The notes beneath the pieces are model-generated. The model was not told the origin of the DNA. It saw only the letters and a list, made by a program, of their open reading frames with translations, and did no database searches. From Haliscomenobacter sp. (lineage in GTDB: Bacteria > Bacteroidota > Bacteroidia > Chitinophagales > Saprospiraceae), in the NCBI RefSeq assembly GCF_016718685.1, contig NZ_JADKCX010000144.1:1-64000 (forward strand): a DNA stretch of 64,000 bases. The letters run 5' to 3'. Both the position numbers and the translations under genes were made by a program. Of this stretch, positions 1-10,319 are shown piece after piece; positions within the stretch are counted from its first letter, which is position 1, and every line of letters begins with the position of its first letter.

Positions 1-521
1 GGTTCCGCCAGGATCAGCATTTCCTTATGTTCAAATCTTTTCCTAGGCGGTCGTCTAAAAATATGGTTTGCATACTTTGGGCAATGCCGATTTCAGCTAG
101 AAATTCGTTGGGATGTCCGGCGGTACAAATGACGAGGCCAAATTTCAGGGTCTTCATTTTTTGGATATTGTCATTGTGGCCGTATGCATAACCAAGGGAA
201 TACACCCGGTCAAACCAGCCTTTCAGTTTGGCGGGACAGTCGCTCCACCATACCGGATAGATGAAAACAATACAGTCGGCATGGTCTATTTTTTTATGTT
301 CTGCCAAAACATCATTGGAAATGGGGATTTCTGTTTTTGCAAATCCTTCCCTTTCGTATTCGTTTTCGCTGAGGTCACTTTGAAAACCCATTTCGTAAAG
401 ATCAAGAAACTCAAGGCTCCAATGTTGATCCATCAATACCGCTTTCAGGTGTTCAAAACCTGATAAGTGTAGGATTTTTGCTGGGGCTGACAGTATACAA
501 TTAGAATGTTCTTGCGCTATT
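1..521 (-). CDS. NAD(P)H-dependent flavodoxin-fold oxidoreductase, partial at window edge, frameshifted
   Basis: This is a small soluble reductase of the NAD(P)H:quinone oxidoreductase (flavodoxin-like) family, expected to bind FMN or FAD and transfer two electrons to quinone-like substrates. The open part (14-436) carries the typical FDR core: a DLYEMGF segment, FIYPVWWSDCPAKLKGWFDR, where the tryptophan-rich loop contacts the flavin, and GLVICTAG. Before it, another frame reads KNILIVYCQPQQKSYTYQVLN, the expected first beta strand and flavin phosphate loop, joined by a one-base loss near 455. After DDRLGK the protein continues as FEHKEMLILAEP in a third frame towards the window edge. No ATG lies in the reconstructed frame; one extra A near 519 would hide an ATGCGC start. 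The three indels suggest sequence error more than decay. Family assignment is confident, substrate unknown. Confidence 0.75.
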
Positions 522-544
522 TTACTGATTAAGCACTACGCATT

Positions 545-780
545 TTTTACCGCAGAGTGAAGGAGTACACGCGGAGTTCCGCGGAGTTTTTTAGTTTTAA
601 GGAGTTTGCCACCTGCGGTGGCTGGAGTTCAGGCTCTAGGAAGATCTTGCACAAGATGCCAAATGGACTTTGAGGTAAAGACCCAAACTTCAGCAAAGGC
701 GACCTCCGTGGCCGCTCCGCACCGCAGGTGCCCTAAAAACTCCAGAGACTCGCGCCTCCTTTACTCCGCGGTGAAAACAC
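545..780. repeat. CGCGGAGT-type intergenic element, copy 1
   Basis: This element begins with ACCGCAGAGTGAAGG and CGCGGAGTTCCGCGGAGTTTT and ends with an inverted version (CTTTACTCCGCGGTGAAAA), so its ends form imperfect inverted repeats. The centre contains GCCACCTGCGGTGGCTGGAG. Related copies lie at 1527-1720, 24132-24268 and, in opposite orientation, 63007-63255. Open frames inside it look like chance. It fills the gap between the flavodoxin gene and the outer-membrane protein gene. Confidence 0.75.
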
Positions 781-946
781 GTTTGCGTATTGTGGTTCAC
801 GGAGTGTACGGTCATTTGGGGCTTGCTTGATGCCCCAACGCAGAAAATAAAAGCCCAACTGTCGTAATATTTGCTTAACTTGAAGATTATGAAACTCAAA
901 ATGTATGGTTACAAATTGAGTTATTTCCTATTCCTAATCTACAATT

Positions 947-1466
947 ATGAGAAAATTTCCTATTGCTTTGATCGCAATATGCTTCGGCGTATTTGCACAG
1001 GCACAAACCACCACCGACATCACCGATCGCAATTCCTGGCTGAAATTCGGCATCAACCTCGGCGCACCGGTGGGTGACATTTCCAATGTGAGCAGCTTTG
1101 TAGGCGGACTTGAACTCAAAGGCCAACTCATGGAAACCCCTCACTTTGGCATTGGTTTAACGACGGGGTACAACCATTTTTTTCCTAAAGAAAATGCCCA
1201 AGATTTTGGTGCCATCCCCTTGGGCGCATTCATTCGGGTGTATCCAGGTCCTTCCGGGTTCTTCGCGGGTGTCGACGCGGGTTATAGCCTGATTACCGGA
1301 ATCCGCAACGCGGAGGGAGGGGGTATTTGAAAACCCCAGCTGGGTTACCACAATTACGATTGGAATATCTTTGGTTTTTTACAACCATATTTTCCGATCT
1401 GATGCCAATGGTGCTGGGATTGCACACTTGGGGCTTGGTGTTACGCGCAACTTGAGGTTCAATTAA
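947..1466 (+). CDS. Small outer-membrane beta-barrel protein, frameshifted near the C-terminus
   Basis: The product starts with a clear signal peptide (MRKFPIALIAICFGVFAQAQ, cleavage after AQA) followed by alternating hydrophobic/polar glycine-rich strands, such as SWLKFGINLGAPVGD and FFAGVDAGYSL, typical of small Bacteroidota outer-membrane barrels (PorT/OmpW-like). The frame stops at 1330 after a G-rich run, but coherent protein continues beyond it (KPQLGYHNYDWNIFGF, then NGAGIAHLGLGVTRNLRFN ending at 1466), which restores the terminal strand ending in an aromatic residue expected for BAM recognition. Two or three single-base differences in G, A and T runs would explain the break. Function beyond being a barrel is not evident. 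It stands alone between two copies of the same repeat element. Confidence 0.6.
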
Positions 1467-1526
1467 ATTTTCACCCAGATGTTAACCACTGATTCGCGGA
1501 TGTACCTAGTATAACGCCTTGGCGCT

Positions 1527-1720
1527 TTTACCGCAGAGTAATGCACGGAGTTCCGCGGAGTTTTGAGGTTTAAGAGTTGGCCCTGCGGTGGCTGGAGTTG
1601 GGCCAGGAAAATCTTGCTTGGACAAAACAAAGGACTTGAGTTAAGAATCAACCTTCAGAGGGGCCTCTTCACCAGAGGCCCTAAAACTCCGTGAACTCCG
1701 CGTACTCTGCGGTAAAAACT
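1527..1720. repeat. CGCGGAGT-type intergenic element, copy 2
   Basis: This is a second copy of the 545-780 element. It starts with TTTACCGCAGAGTAATGCACGG and CGGAGTTCCGCGGAGTTTT, has the central GCGGTGGCTGGAGT, and ends with ACTCCGCGTACTCTGCGGTAAAAA, the inverted partner of its start. It lies between the convergent 3' ends of the outer-membrane protein gene and the tricorn-like gene, where it could fold into a long hairpin. Confidence 0.75.
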
Positions 1721-1788
1721 ACGGTTAAATTGAAATCGTTGGTTCGGTAAACCTTTTACTTGCAATTTGAATGGCACTGAGAATAGGT

Positions 1789-4700
1789 CTAATGTTCATC
1801 AATGCTTCGCCGGTTTTGAATACGGGGCTCAACCACCTTAATCGGTCCCTGCTGCTTCAGCAAATCCAGGACTTCTTTTACGGCCCTTTCAATTGCAAAT
1901 CGTGCCCATCCGCAGTGGCCCGTGCCGTAATTTGTACCTCAATATCCGGAGGTACGCCTTCGTTTTCAGCGATCCAGCGCTTGGCATTGGGGTCAAGATG
2001 CCATTGTCGGGAGCGGTTACCCGGCCGCCGTCTACCAGCGCATAATGCACCGAAGACTTGACCAATCCACCCCAGGTGCGCGTCCCAATCAGTGGCCCAG
2101 CTTGTTGATGCCGGAATACCCAAGGGAAAAAGTCGCCACCAGAACCCGCCAATTCATTGATGAGCAGTGCTTTTGGGCCGATGATGCCCGCTGGGAGTCG
2201 CCCCGGAGTACCATTGGGCACTTCATTGGTATACGCGGCCCGCAGTTTGCGCGTCATCAAGTCCACCATGTAATCATCGAGTAAACCTCCACCGTTGAAT
2301 CGCTCGTCAATGACGGCACCTTCTTTGTCTTGCTGCGCAAAAAAGTAACGGTTGAAAGAAACAATGCCCGGATCGCCCGTATTGGGGATCCAGATATAGG
2401 CCAGTTTTCCCCCGGATAGTTCATCTACTTTTCTCCGATTGTCTTCTACCCAGGCGCGTTGACGCAAGGCATTTTCGCTCGGGATCGGTTCTACAATTTC
2501 TTTCCAGGCACCCTCCAGGCTGGGGCGCTCATTGATTTGGAGCACGGTTTGGCGACCAGCGGTACCATCCAACAGGCGGTAGGGATCCTCAGCAGCGGTA
2601 AGCGCTACCCCGTCTACACCCAGCAGGTAATGCCCTTCCTGCACCTTGAGGTTGGGGCGGTCGAGTGGTGCTCTGAGCCCCGGGTTCCAGCTTTCCGCCG
2701 TGTAAATGCGTTTGAAACGCCAAAAACCATTCTCTGCCACCAAATCTGCCCCCAGCAATCCTACCCGGGAGGTATCCACCGCCGGAAAATCGCCACCGGA
2801 GACAAAACTGTGTCCAACCGAAAGTTCTCCATTCACCTGATCCAATATATAATTCAGGTCGCTGCGGTGCCGGACGTATGGAATGAGTGGGGCATAACGG
2901 GCTTTGACCTGTTGCCAGTCGCGCCCGTGCATGTAGGGATCGTAGAAATAATCGCGTTCGTAGCGCCAGGTTTCGTTGAACATTTGTTGCCATTCCGCCA
3001 GTCGATCCAGTTGCATCCGCAGCGTGATGGCCAGGCCACCTTCACCAGGAGCGGGGGCTTTGGCAGTACCAACAACCCGCCATCCTCCACCGGATTGCAG
3101 GAGGATTTTTTCGCCATCGGCAGATACCGAGAGTCTTTGGACGCCGCGGGCAAATTCGCTGGCCTTGCGGTCTTCCAGGGAGAACTTGTGCAGCAGCATC
3201 CCCGGAGCATTGGGGATGGCTTCACCAATGAACACCGAGCCTTTGGGGCCGCTTTGTACCGCAGCGTAATTGCGTACGGGCATGGGAAGCGCCAGGGTAC
3301 GGCGATCAATTTTTTCCCAATCAATGCGGACTAGTTCAACAGAATCTTTAGCGGGTTTTTTCTCGGGTTTTATGGCTTTTTTTGCTGCCCCGGTCGTGTC
3401 GGGTTCTTCATCACTTTTGGGTGGAAATGGCGAAGGATCGTCTTTGCGCAGTACCACCACATAGGCGCCGTAGGCCGGGTCAGATTGGGTGGAACTGGTG
3501 TTGGCCCAACCGGAACCCAAGGCTACTTCGGTGCTTGCCAAAAAGTAGAGGTAGCGCCCTCCACGATCCCAGGCTGGCGCAAAACCATCGGCCAATGGAT
3601 CGGTCAATGCACGGGCTTCGCCAGTAGCCACCGACCAAAGCATGATGCGCCGGAAATTGTTGGACGCTGTTTTGGCATAGGCCAGCCATTTGGAGTCGGG
3701 CGACCAGCTTAGTCCCAGGCCGCCACGTTCAATGTTCAAACCACCGACATCGGCAGTAGTGATTTTTCCGGATTCCACTTCAAGCACCCGGACACGCACA
3801 TCGTCGTCACAAAAGGCGATGCGTTTGCCATCGGGTGACCAGGTAGGTTCCCAGGCCATTTTTGATTCGCCTATCGAGATGCTGCGGGGCGCAGAGAGTC
3901 CGTCCTGGTTGGCAATCAAGAGTGCGTAACCCTCTCCACTGGCGTCCGAAAACCAGGCGACCCGATTGCCATCGGGCGACCAAATCGGCACCCGATCGGC
4001 CACCCCGGCGCTATGCGTGAGGTTGCGGGCATCGCCATTGGCCACCGGAACCGTGAATATCTCTCCACGTGCTTCCATGGCGACTCTTTTGCCGGTTGGC
4101 GAAAGTGCGGCGTTGCTGACCCGTTTGTTGACGTTTTCCCAACGGGTTTCGGCCCAGGGAAAATCACCGCGTACGGTGATGTCCAGTTGTTTGGCATTGC
4201 CCGAAGCCGCGTCGATGGTGTGCAGGTAGCCATCCCGTTCAAAAATGAGCGTACCCCGATGGCCGGACAGCCATTTTACATTGCTGTCTTTGTACTTGGT
4301 GCGTTGCACCAATGCCCCAGTTGCAGGGGTATAGGCCCAGATGTTGACCGTCCAGTCGCGATCCGACAAGAAGTAGATGGTATTGCCGATCCACAAGGGC
4401 TGGGTATCGGTGCTGCGTTCACAAGGGATGGGTGTTTCGCTCAGGTCATCTAGGTTGAGGATGGATAAGGCCGTGTTTTGGCCGCCCCGGTATTCGCGCC
4501 ATTCGACATCCCAACGGCTCATCCGATCCAGAACGATGCGGTTTTTGTCCGGGGCAAAAGCGCCATCGAAGCCCCAGGGCGCGGGCAGTAGGGTAGAGGG
4601 GCCACCCTGGGTTGAAACCGTCCAGAGGCGGTTGTAATTGCTGGGCGCGGTTTCCCGGGAGGAGGCGTAAAGTACCCGTTTCCCGTCGTTGGTCCAGCCC

Positions 4701-5062
4701 CGTGCAAAGGCTGCGGATGGATGCCAGCTAAGGCGCTTTGGCGTACCGCCATCAATAGAGACGATATAGACAGAATTGGAGCCCGTGCGATCCGAAGTAA
4801 AGGCGATCCAGCGGCCGTCCGGGGAAAAATGGGGGTCACTTTCCACGGCAGGGGTGCTGGTGATGCGGCGGGCTTCACCCCCGGTACGATCCGTGATCCA
4901 GAGATCAGCGCCGTAAACGAAGGCAATGTGTTGTTCGCTCAAGCTGGGTTGACGCAGCAGGCGGGTGCCTTGTGCCTTGCCATTGTTTATACAAAATGCC
5001 AGTAGCAGGAAACAAAAAGGCCAGCGTAAACGCATGAGGTGTTGATGAAAAGATGGACGCAT
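1789..5062 (-). CDS. Tricorn-like protease (propellers, PDZ, S41 serine protease), frameshifted at the 3' end
   Basis: This large exported peptidase resembles tricorn protease, which degrades oligopeptides. After a signal peptide ending in NNGKAQG come WD40-like/PD40 propeller repeats over roughly residues 25-650 (FSPDGRWIAFTSDR, WSPDGKRIAFCDD, WSPDSKWLAYAK). A helical core region follows, with ELSVGHSFVSGGD probably holding the catalytic His, then a PDZ-like segment (LLGVDGVALTAAEDPYRLL) and a C-terminal S41 domain with NELAGSGGDFFPW, where the Ser of GSGGD is the nucleophile. The long frame ends at 1889, but one missing T near 2005 and one missing G near 1885 hide the usual tail: DPNAKRWIAENEGVPPDIEV, then AIERAVKEVLDLL, stopping at 1789. 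Start is chosen at MRPSF (5062); MRLRW at 5035 also fits a signal peptide. Confidence 0.88.
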
Positions 5063-5192
5063 AGTTGACTTTGGTTTTATGGTTAGTGCCTTCACAATGA
5101 TAAGGATCGAGCAGTGAAATACCAAATCAGGCTTTGTTCTGCTCTACGATTGTTTTCCTGGTTATTTTTTAGATAGTTGCCCCAAAATATGT

Positions 5193-5294
5193 TATTTTTG
5201 GGTTGTAATTTTCACCTTATGTGTATTTCTACGCAATTCGGACACTACCGACAATTTCCCATCTTTATTCCAATGTTTACACTGGATTGTAAAC
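5193..5294 (+). promoter_or_regulatory. Candidate promoter and operator-like inverted repeat upstream of tnaA
   Basis: TATTTTTG at 5193-5200 fits the Bacteroidota -7 consensus TAnnTTTG. No well-spaced -33 TTG is visible. At 5275-5294 GTTTACA and TGTAAAC form a perfect 7-bp inverted repeat with a 6-bp spacer, the size of a dimeric regulator site. Together they imply a leader of about 230 nt before tnaA. Both assignments are by pattern only. The rest of the 5063-5433 gap holds nothing else I recognise. Confidence 0.35.
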
Positions 5295-5433
5295 GCTACA
5301 TTCCTGACGTGGCGCTTCCGCTTTAAATAGCCGTTTCGGCGATTCATTTTTCAAGATTTATGCTGAATTCACTGGTGTGGGTACGCCTGTGCCGACCACT
5401 AACCATTTTTTTACATTTCCAAGCTTTTATACC

Positions 5434-6819
5434 ATGAAAACCATCATTGAACCCTTTCGGATCAAGTCCGTTGAGCCCATTCGTATGACCACCCGCGAAG
5501 AGCGGAAGCTGTTGATACGAGCAGCGCATTACAACCCTTTCTTGCTGCATTCTGACGATGTGATGATCGATTTTTTGACCGATTCGGGTACCTCCGCGAT
5601 GAGTGCAGCGCAATGGGCGGGCATCATGCGCGGCGATGAAAGTTACGCGGGCAGCCCCTCTTTTGGGCGTTTTGAAGCCGCAGTACGGGAGCTGATGCCC
5701 TTTCAGCACATCATCCCCACCCACCAGGGGCGAGCAGCTGAGAAAATCCTCTTCTCCATCGTGGGCGGAAAGGGCAAAATCATTCCCAACAATGCACACT
5801 TTGACACCACCCGTGCCAACGTAGAATATTCGGGTGCTACTGCCCTCGATTTGGTGATTGAGGAAGGGCGCAATCCCTCGTCTTTACATCCCTTTAAAGG
5901 CAACATGGACGTCCAGAAACTGCGCACATTGTTGGAAGCAGAACATCAGTCCGTTCCCCTGGTGATGCTGACCCTGACCAACAACTCTGGCGGTGGCCAA
6001 CCCGTATCGATGGAAAACATCAAGGCCGTAAAAGCCTTGTGCCAGGAGTTTGGGAAACCCTTGTTTTTTGACAGTTGTCGCTTTGCGGAAAATGCCTATT
6101 TCATCAAACTGCGCGAACCTGCTTATCAACACCACAGCGTAAAAAGTATCGTCAGGGAAATGTTTTCCTACGCCGACGGCATGACGATGAGTGCCAAAAA
6201 AGACGCGCTGGTAAACATAGGAGGCTGGCTGGCTCTCAACGATGCGGATTGGGCGCAACAGGCCCGCAATTTGCTCATCATCACCGAGGGCTTCCCTACC
6301 TACGGCGGTTTGGCTGGCCGTGACCTGGAGGCCATCGCCGTTGGACTCAGCGAAATTGTGGAAGAGGATTATTTGCAATACCGGATTCGTTCTACCCAAT
6401 ACCTGGGCGAGGCTTTGTTGAAATTGGGGGTTCCCATTGTACAACCCGTGGGCGGCCACGCGGTCTACATCGATGCCAAGGCTTTTTTACCCCATATACC
6501 GGCTTTGCAGTACCCCGCTCAAGCGCTGGTGGTGGCGATGTACGAAATCGGGGGGATTCGCGCCTGTGAAATTGGCTCGGTGATGTTCGGTCGGCAGCCG
6601 GATGGAAGCGAAAAAGCGGCGGCAATGGAATTGGTTCGCCTGGCCATTCCCCGCCGGGTGTACACCCAAAGCCACATCGATTACGTGATCGAATGTTTTG
6701 AGACAATTGTGGCGGAGAAAGACCACTTGCGGGGGATGAAGATCGTGGAAGAACCGCCGACTTTAAGGCATTTTACAGCGAAATTTGAGTTCGTCCCGTG
6801 CGGTCATTGTGAATGGTAA
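5434..6819 (+). CDS. tnaA: Tryptophanase (L-tryptophan indole-lyase)
   Basis: This PLP enzyme splits tryptophan into indole, pyruvate and ammonia. The 461-residue protein aligns along its whole length with the tryptophanase/tyrosine phenol-lyase family: EPFRIKSVEPI start, LTDSGT near 48, PTHQGR near 95, DSCRFAENAYF near 213, and MSAKKDA, whose second Lys (256) is the likely PLP Schiff base. Residues separating the two enzymes point to tryptophanase: Asp124 in HFDTTR (Thr in tyrosine phenol-lyase), His in LRHFTAKF near the end (Phe in tyrosine phenol-lyase), and GIRACEIGS instead of a MERG arginine. Some outer segments (FSYADG, VNIGG) are closer to tyrosine phenol-lyase. Start MKTIIEPF fits the family; the frame opens earlier at 5377. 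A short VPCGHCEW tail is unusual. Confidence 0.88.
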   Translation: MKTIIEPFRIKSVEPIRMTTREERKLLIRAAHYNPFLLHSDDVMIDFLTDSGTSAMSAAQWAGIMRGDESYAGSPSFGRFEAAVRELMPFQHIIPTHQGRAAEKILFSIVGGKGKIIPNNAHFDTTRANVEYSGATALDLVIEEGRNPSSLHPFKGNMDVQKLRTLLEAEHQSVPLVMLTLTNNSGGGQPVSMENIKAVKALCQEFGKPLFFDSCRFAENAYFIKLREPAYQHHSVKSIVREMFSYADGMTMSAKKDALVNIGGWLALNDADWAQQARNLLIITEGFPTYGGLAGRDLEAIAVGLSEIVEEDYLQYRIRSTQYLGEALLKLGVPIVQPVGGHAVYIDAKAFLPHIPALQYPAQALVVAMYEIGGIRACEIGSVMFGRQPDGSEKAAAMELVRLAIPRRVYTQSHIDYVIECFETIVAEKDHLRGMKIVEEPPTLRHFTAKFEFVPCGHCEW

Positions 6820-6889
6820 TTTTCCGTGGTGGGGTGGCCGGAGTGCTAAACTTAAAAATGAGTTATGAGTTGATTGTATTCATAGCTCT

Positions 6890-7483
6890 TTATTCATCAT
6901 TTTTATCATACTTTTTAAATCCGCTCGCAAAAAAACCTTCAAAGGCATCGTGTAAGCGCAAAAACGCCAACATATCGTGGTTGAGGATCATTTCGGTATT
7001 TTGCAGGTTGTGCTCAACGGCTTTGCGCAGCGCTTCAAAACCATCTTGGGTGCGTTCGAGGACGGAGTAGGCGCAGGCCATGTGGAAATAAATTTCGGGG
7101 TCTTCATCATTTTCTTTCAGGGCTTCTTTGAAATCTACTAAAGCCTCTTCCAGTTTGTATTCTTTGAGTTTTTGGATGCCTTGTTGTTTGTGCAGGTTTT
7201 TTGGGGTTTTGGGCATCCAGCCCAATTTCACGGGCAGGTCTTCCACCACTTTTTTCCCATTTCGCCGTAGGTCGAGTAACACTTGCATGTTTGCGTCCAC
7301 TTTGGTGGTTAGAATAAAACGCACCTCTTTGCCTTTTTCAAGGACGCTGAACTTGTGGTCGATGCCCCAAATTGAGGACTTTTTGGAGACAACCTGGCCT
7401 TTGACGATGACGGTTTCTTCACCCAACCAGTTGTTGTGGAATTCGATGACGGTGTCGCCGGAAGTGATTTTTTGGTACTGCAT
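6890..7483 (-). CDS. TPR-containing protein, function unknown
   Basis: The 197-residue product has an N-terminal beta-rich half (YQKITSGDTVIEFHNNWLGEET, GKEVRFILTTKV) and a C-terminal tetratricopeptide-like half: LKEYKLEEALVDFKEALKENDEDPEIYFHMACAYS is one repeat, and a second degenerate repeat follows at TQDGFEALRKAVEHN. There is no signal peptide, so it is probably cytoplasmic. Start is set at MQYQKITSG; an upstream Met in the open frame would overlap the preceding hydrolase gene. It begins 4 bp after that gene's stop codon, suggesting one transcript. TPRs indicate protein-protein contact, but no partner can be named from sequence. Confidence 0.7.
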   Translation of the reverse strand: MQYQKITSGDTVIEFHNNWLGEETVIVKGQVVSKKSSIWGIDHKFSVLEKGKEVRFILTTKVDANMQVLLDLRRNGKKVVEDLPVKLGWMPKTPKNLHKQQGIQKLKEYKLEEALVDFKEALKENDEDPEIYFHMACAYSVLERTQDGFEALRKAVEHNLQNTEMILNHDMLAFLRLHDAFEGFFASGFKKYDKNDE

Positions 7484-7487
7484 GGCG

Positions 7488-8459
7488 TTATTTAAACAAG
7501 TGTTTTTTGAAAAAAGTAATGCTTTGAGCGGCCGCTTCATTCAGCGACTCTTGATAAGGTGAAAAATGATGTCCTTCAACAAAGAGGAGGCTTTTTGGTT
7601 CAGCGGCTTGTTGAAAGGCATCCAATACGAGTGGTTGAGCAGTCAATTCATCATTTTTGGCCAGGATAAACAGTTTTGGTATGGTGCCCGTTCTTTTGAT
7701 GTAGCTTCCGGGTTGGTAGGCCAATTGCATTTCCAAACTCTTGAGGGTGACCTGGTTTTTCCAATTGGGCGCATACGTTTTGAAGCTTTCGGTAAAATTG
7801 TAGGCGTTGATGCTTTGTACAAAACAAAAGACACCTTTCTGGTTGCTTACTACCGGAATGGTCATGGGCGCTTTGTTTTGTAGGCGGTTCAGGCGATCTG
7901 TATTGAACATGGAAGCCAAATACGCTCGATTAGCAGCGGGGATTTTTGACACCAACTCATGCCCACCCAAATAAGGGGTCAGGGCCACAAAACAGGTTAC
8001 CCGAGAGTCCAAAGCACTCACCACTATGGAATGCCCACCGGCATAACTACCTCCCCACACCCCAATTAGTGCGGCATTGAGCCGCTTGTCCGCAGCAGCA
8101 AAACTGATGGCATCCCGGTAGGATTCGACTTGCTCCCAGGGATCAATTTCCTGGCGAATGTTTCCACCACTTTCACCAAAATTTGGGTAATCAAAAAGGA
8201 CGACGGCAAGTCCTTCATTGGCAAATTTTTCGGCATAAACATCGTAATTGCATTCTTTTACACCCGACACGCCAGGCGCCATGACCACAACTGGCGGTTT
8301 ACCCCTGGACGTGTCTTTGGGCACATACAGCCACCCTTTGATGGTTACCCCGCTTGAAAAGAAAGTGACGTTTTCCCGGCTATAGAATTCATCTTTTGTG
8401 GCGGCAGATTGCGCATGCAAAAGGTGCAGGCCGCTGATGATTACAACGAACAGAATCAA
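7488..8459 (-). CDS. Exported alpha/beta hydrolase
   Basis: The protein is an alpha/beta-hydrolase of the dienelactone hydrolase/X-Pro peptidase-like type, probably periplasmic. After a hydrophobic signal (ILFVVIISGLHLLHAQS) it shows VVVMAPGVSG (oxyanion region), VLFDYPNFGESGG, the nucleophile elbow WGGSYAGG near residue 135, an acid in LAKNDELT and a catalytic His in EGHHFSPY near the end. This triad order fits the fold; the substrate cannot be read. No ATG lies in frame before the signal peptide. A TTG at 8459 preceded by an in-frame stop is the only start seen, so either TTG is used or an indel hides the ATG. It sits 54 bp after sdaA and 4 bp before the TPR gene. Confidence 0.72.
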   Translation of the reverse strand: MILFVVIISGLHLLHAQSAATKDEFYSRENVTFFSSGVTIKGWLYVPKDTSRGKPPVVVMAPGVSGVKECNYDVYAEKFANEGLAVVLFDYPNFGESGGNIRQEIDPWEQVESYRDAISFAAADKRLNAALIGVWGGSYAGGHSIVVSALDSRVTCFVALTPYLGGHELVSKIPAANRAYLASMFNTDRLNRLQNKAPMTIPVVSNQKGVFCFVQSINAYNFTESFKTYAPNWKNQVTLKSLEMQLAYQPGSYIKRTGTIPKLFILAKNDELTAQPLVLDAFQQAAEPKSLLFVEGHHFSPYQESLNEAAAQSITFFKKHLFK

Positions 8460-8513
8460 TGGAGTTTTTAAGGTCTAATGTGTTTGATGGGTAAGTGATT
8501 TGTTGAAAATTGA

Positions 8514-10102
8514 TCATAACTTTCCTAAAAACGTGTTGTAAACATTGGGTACTTCCTCCAGTATTGCTTCGATCCGTTTGGCCGACTTGGTAATCGACAG
8601 GCCACCCAGATTGGTACAACGCAGTGTATGGTGGATCTGATCACCGACCGCTTTCATGGTTTCGATCACTTCATCCAAAGGGATCAAGGGCGCATAATTG
8701 GACAAGGCCATATTGGCGCAAGAAAGTGCATTGCTGGCCGCCATCACGTTGCGCCCCAAACAAGGCGCTTCTACCCGATTGCCAATCGGATCACAAATGA
8801 TGCCCAGCGAGTTTTGCAGGGCCAGTGATGCCGCAGCCAGGGACTGCTCCAGCGTACCGCCACACATGCCCACCAACGCAGCCGCGGCCATGCCGCCACC
8901 CGATCCGGTTTCGGCCATACATCCACCAACTTCGGCGGCAAAAGTGGCGTGAGCAGCAATGAACACCCCGATCAAACCCGCGGCCAGCATGGCTTTTACC
9001 ATTTCATCCTCCGGGAGTTGTAGCGATTGCGCCGTGCCAATGATGGCGCCAGGCAAAGCCCCACAAGAGCCCGCAGTGGGCGCAGCTACAATCACGCCCA
9101 TCGAACTTTTGACTTCCATCATGGCCGAAACGTAGAGAATGACGCGGTTGTTCACGTCGCCGCCAATGAGTTGTTGGTCATTCAGTTTTTCCTGAAATTG
9201 TAAGGATTGACTCCCCAAAATCCGGTCTTCGTAATGGGTTCCTTTTAAGCCCAATTCAATGGCATTGGCCATGATTTGAACGATGCTGCGCATTTTTTCA
9301 AAAACTTCAGCAGCGGAAATGTTGCCGCGGGCACTTTCGTACTCTACGGCCAGTTCCCAGAGGGATTTGTTTTGGTCGCCTTGGTACTCCAGCATTTCCG
9401 CGCAAGTGATGAAGGGTACTTGCAGGTTTTTCCGTGCCATTACGGGTAGCACGGGTTTCAGGCATTTGATGAAAGTGACTCCTTCCATCGCCAGTAATTC
9501 TTGTTGAATAAGAGCATCGGGAAAGGTCTGGGCTTTGATTTCGATAAAACTCAAATCTGCTCCAGCTCTAAATTGCAGATCGTCGTAAACCACGGAAGCT
9601 TTTAGGAATTCCAGGATGCGCTCAGGCTCGGTACAATAGATCAGGGTTTCAAAATAATCACCCGCCATAGACACCTTCACGCCGTCGATGTCGATCACCT
9701 CAATCATGCCCCCGCCGGTAGAAATGGCGGTCAATCTGCGGATTTCACGCGGGTTGCTGAGGGTGATTTTGTAGGTGTTGGGATGGTCGGCACCAATGTC
9801 ACAAATGGCGATGTTGACGTTGATGCCCGCGGTTTGTAGGTATTTTTCGGATTCGGGTAAACGTTCGTCGTAGGCTTCCCAACCGAGGAATCCGCCAAAC
9901 AAACCCATGTCCGAACCCTGGCTTTTATGGGTAGTGGCCAATGAGCCGTTGGGGTCAAATTCAATGAAGATGTCGCGGATGTTTTCATCCATCAGGTCGC
10001 GGCACAAACGGGCAATGCGCAGCGAGGCCGCACAGTGTGAACTGGAAGGCCCCGCATGACTGGCCCGATGACGTCATTGAAGATGCTTGGATAGGTGCTC
10101 AT
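8514..10102 (-). CDS. sdaA: L-serine dehydratase, 4Fe-4S type, N-terminal frameshift
   Basis: The single-chain iron-sulfur L-serine deaminase converts serine to pyruvate and ammonia. The N-terminal beta domain carries DPNGSLATTHKSQGSD. The C-terminal alpha domain has APTAGSCGALPGA, GGCMAETGSGGGMAAAA and CDPIGNRVEAPC, whose cysteines are the expected cluster ligands. The open frame starts at MCRDLMDEN, but the codons before it, read one base out of phase, give MSTYPSIFNDVIGPVMRG followed by GPSSSHCAAS, the normal start of this family. One C missing from a GGGGCC run near 10050 explains it, and the true start is 10102. With tnaA and kbl/tdh it is part of an amino-acid catabolic theme. Confidence 0.9.
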
Positions 10103-10131
10103 GGTGATTTGATTTTAGCGGCGCCGGCATA

Positions 10132-10215
10132 AAACCAGCAGATTCCGCAGAAATCTGCGGAAATCTGCGTATCTGGGGAACACCAAATCCATATGGCGCC
10201 GGCAGGTAGATCACC
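10132..10215. repeat. Small palindrome related to ACAGATT-type repeats
   Basis: The segment upstream of sdaA contains CAGATTCCGCAGAAATCTGCGG, in which CCGCAGA pairs with TCTGCGG, followed by a further AAATCTGCG. Copies of GGCGCCGGCA lie near 10120 and 10195 as flanks. It looks like a short member of the ACAGATT hairpin family seen at 29990 and 60384. It lies in the divergent gap between sdaA and the amidohydrolase gene, so it is not a terminator here. Confidence 0.5.
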
Positions 10216-10319
10216 AACAAAATAAACCAATTACGGCCGGATAGCTTGAAAAACTACCAAATACTTGCTTGCTTTCAACATTCAAGGCATGCCCGTGCTG
10301 AAACGAAAGACATTTCCTT

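Noticed and set aside
2459..3334. Long plus-strand open frame opposite the tricorn-like gene
   Set aside because: It is antisense to strongly conserved protein domains and has no recognisable features.
5219..5326. Short open frame of 35 codons upstream of tnaA, considered as a TnaC-like leader peptide
   Set aside because: It contains no tryptophan codon and lacks the spacing of Trp and Pro typical of TnaC, so I do not propose attenuation by it.
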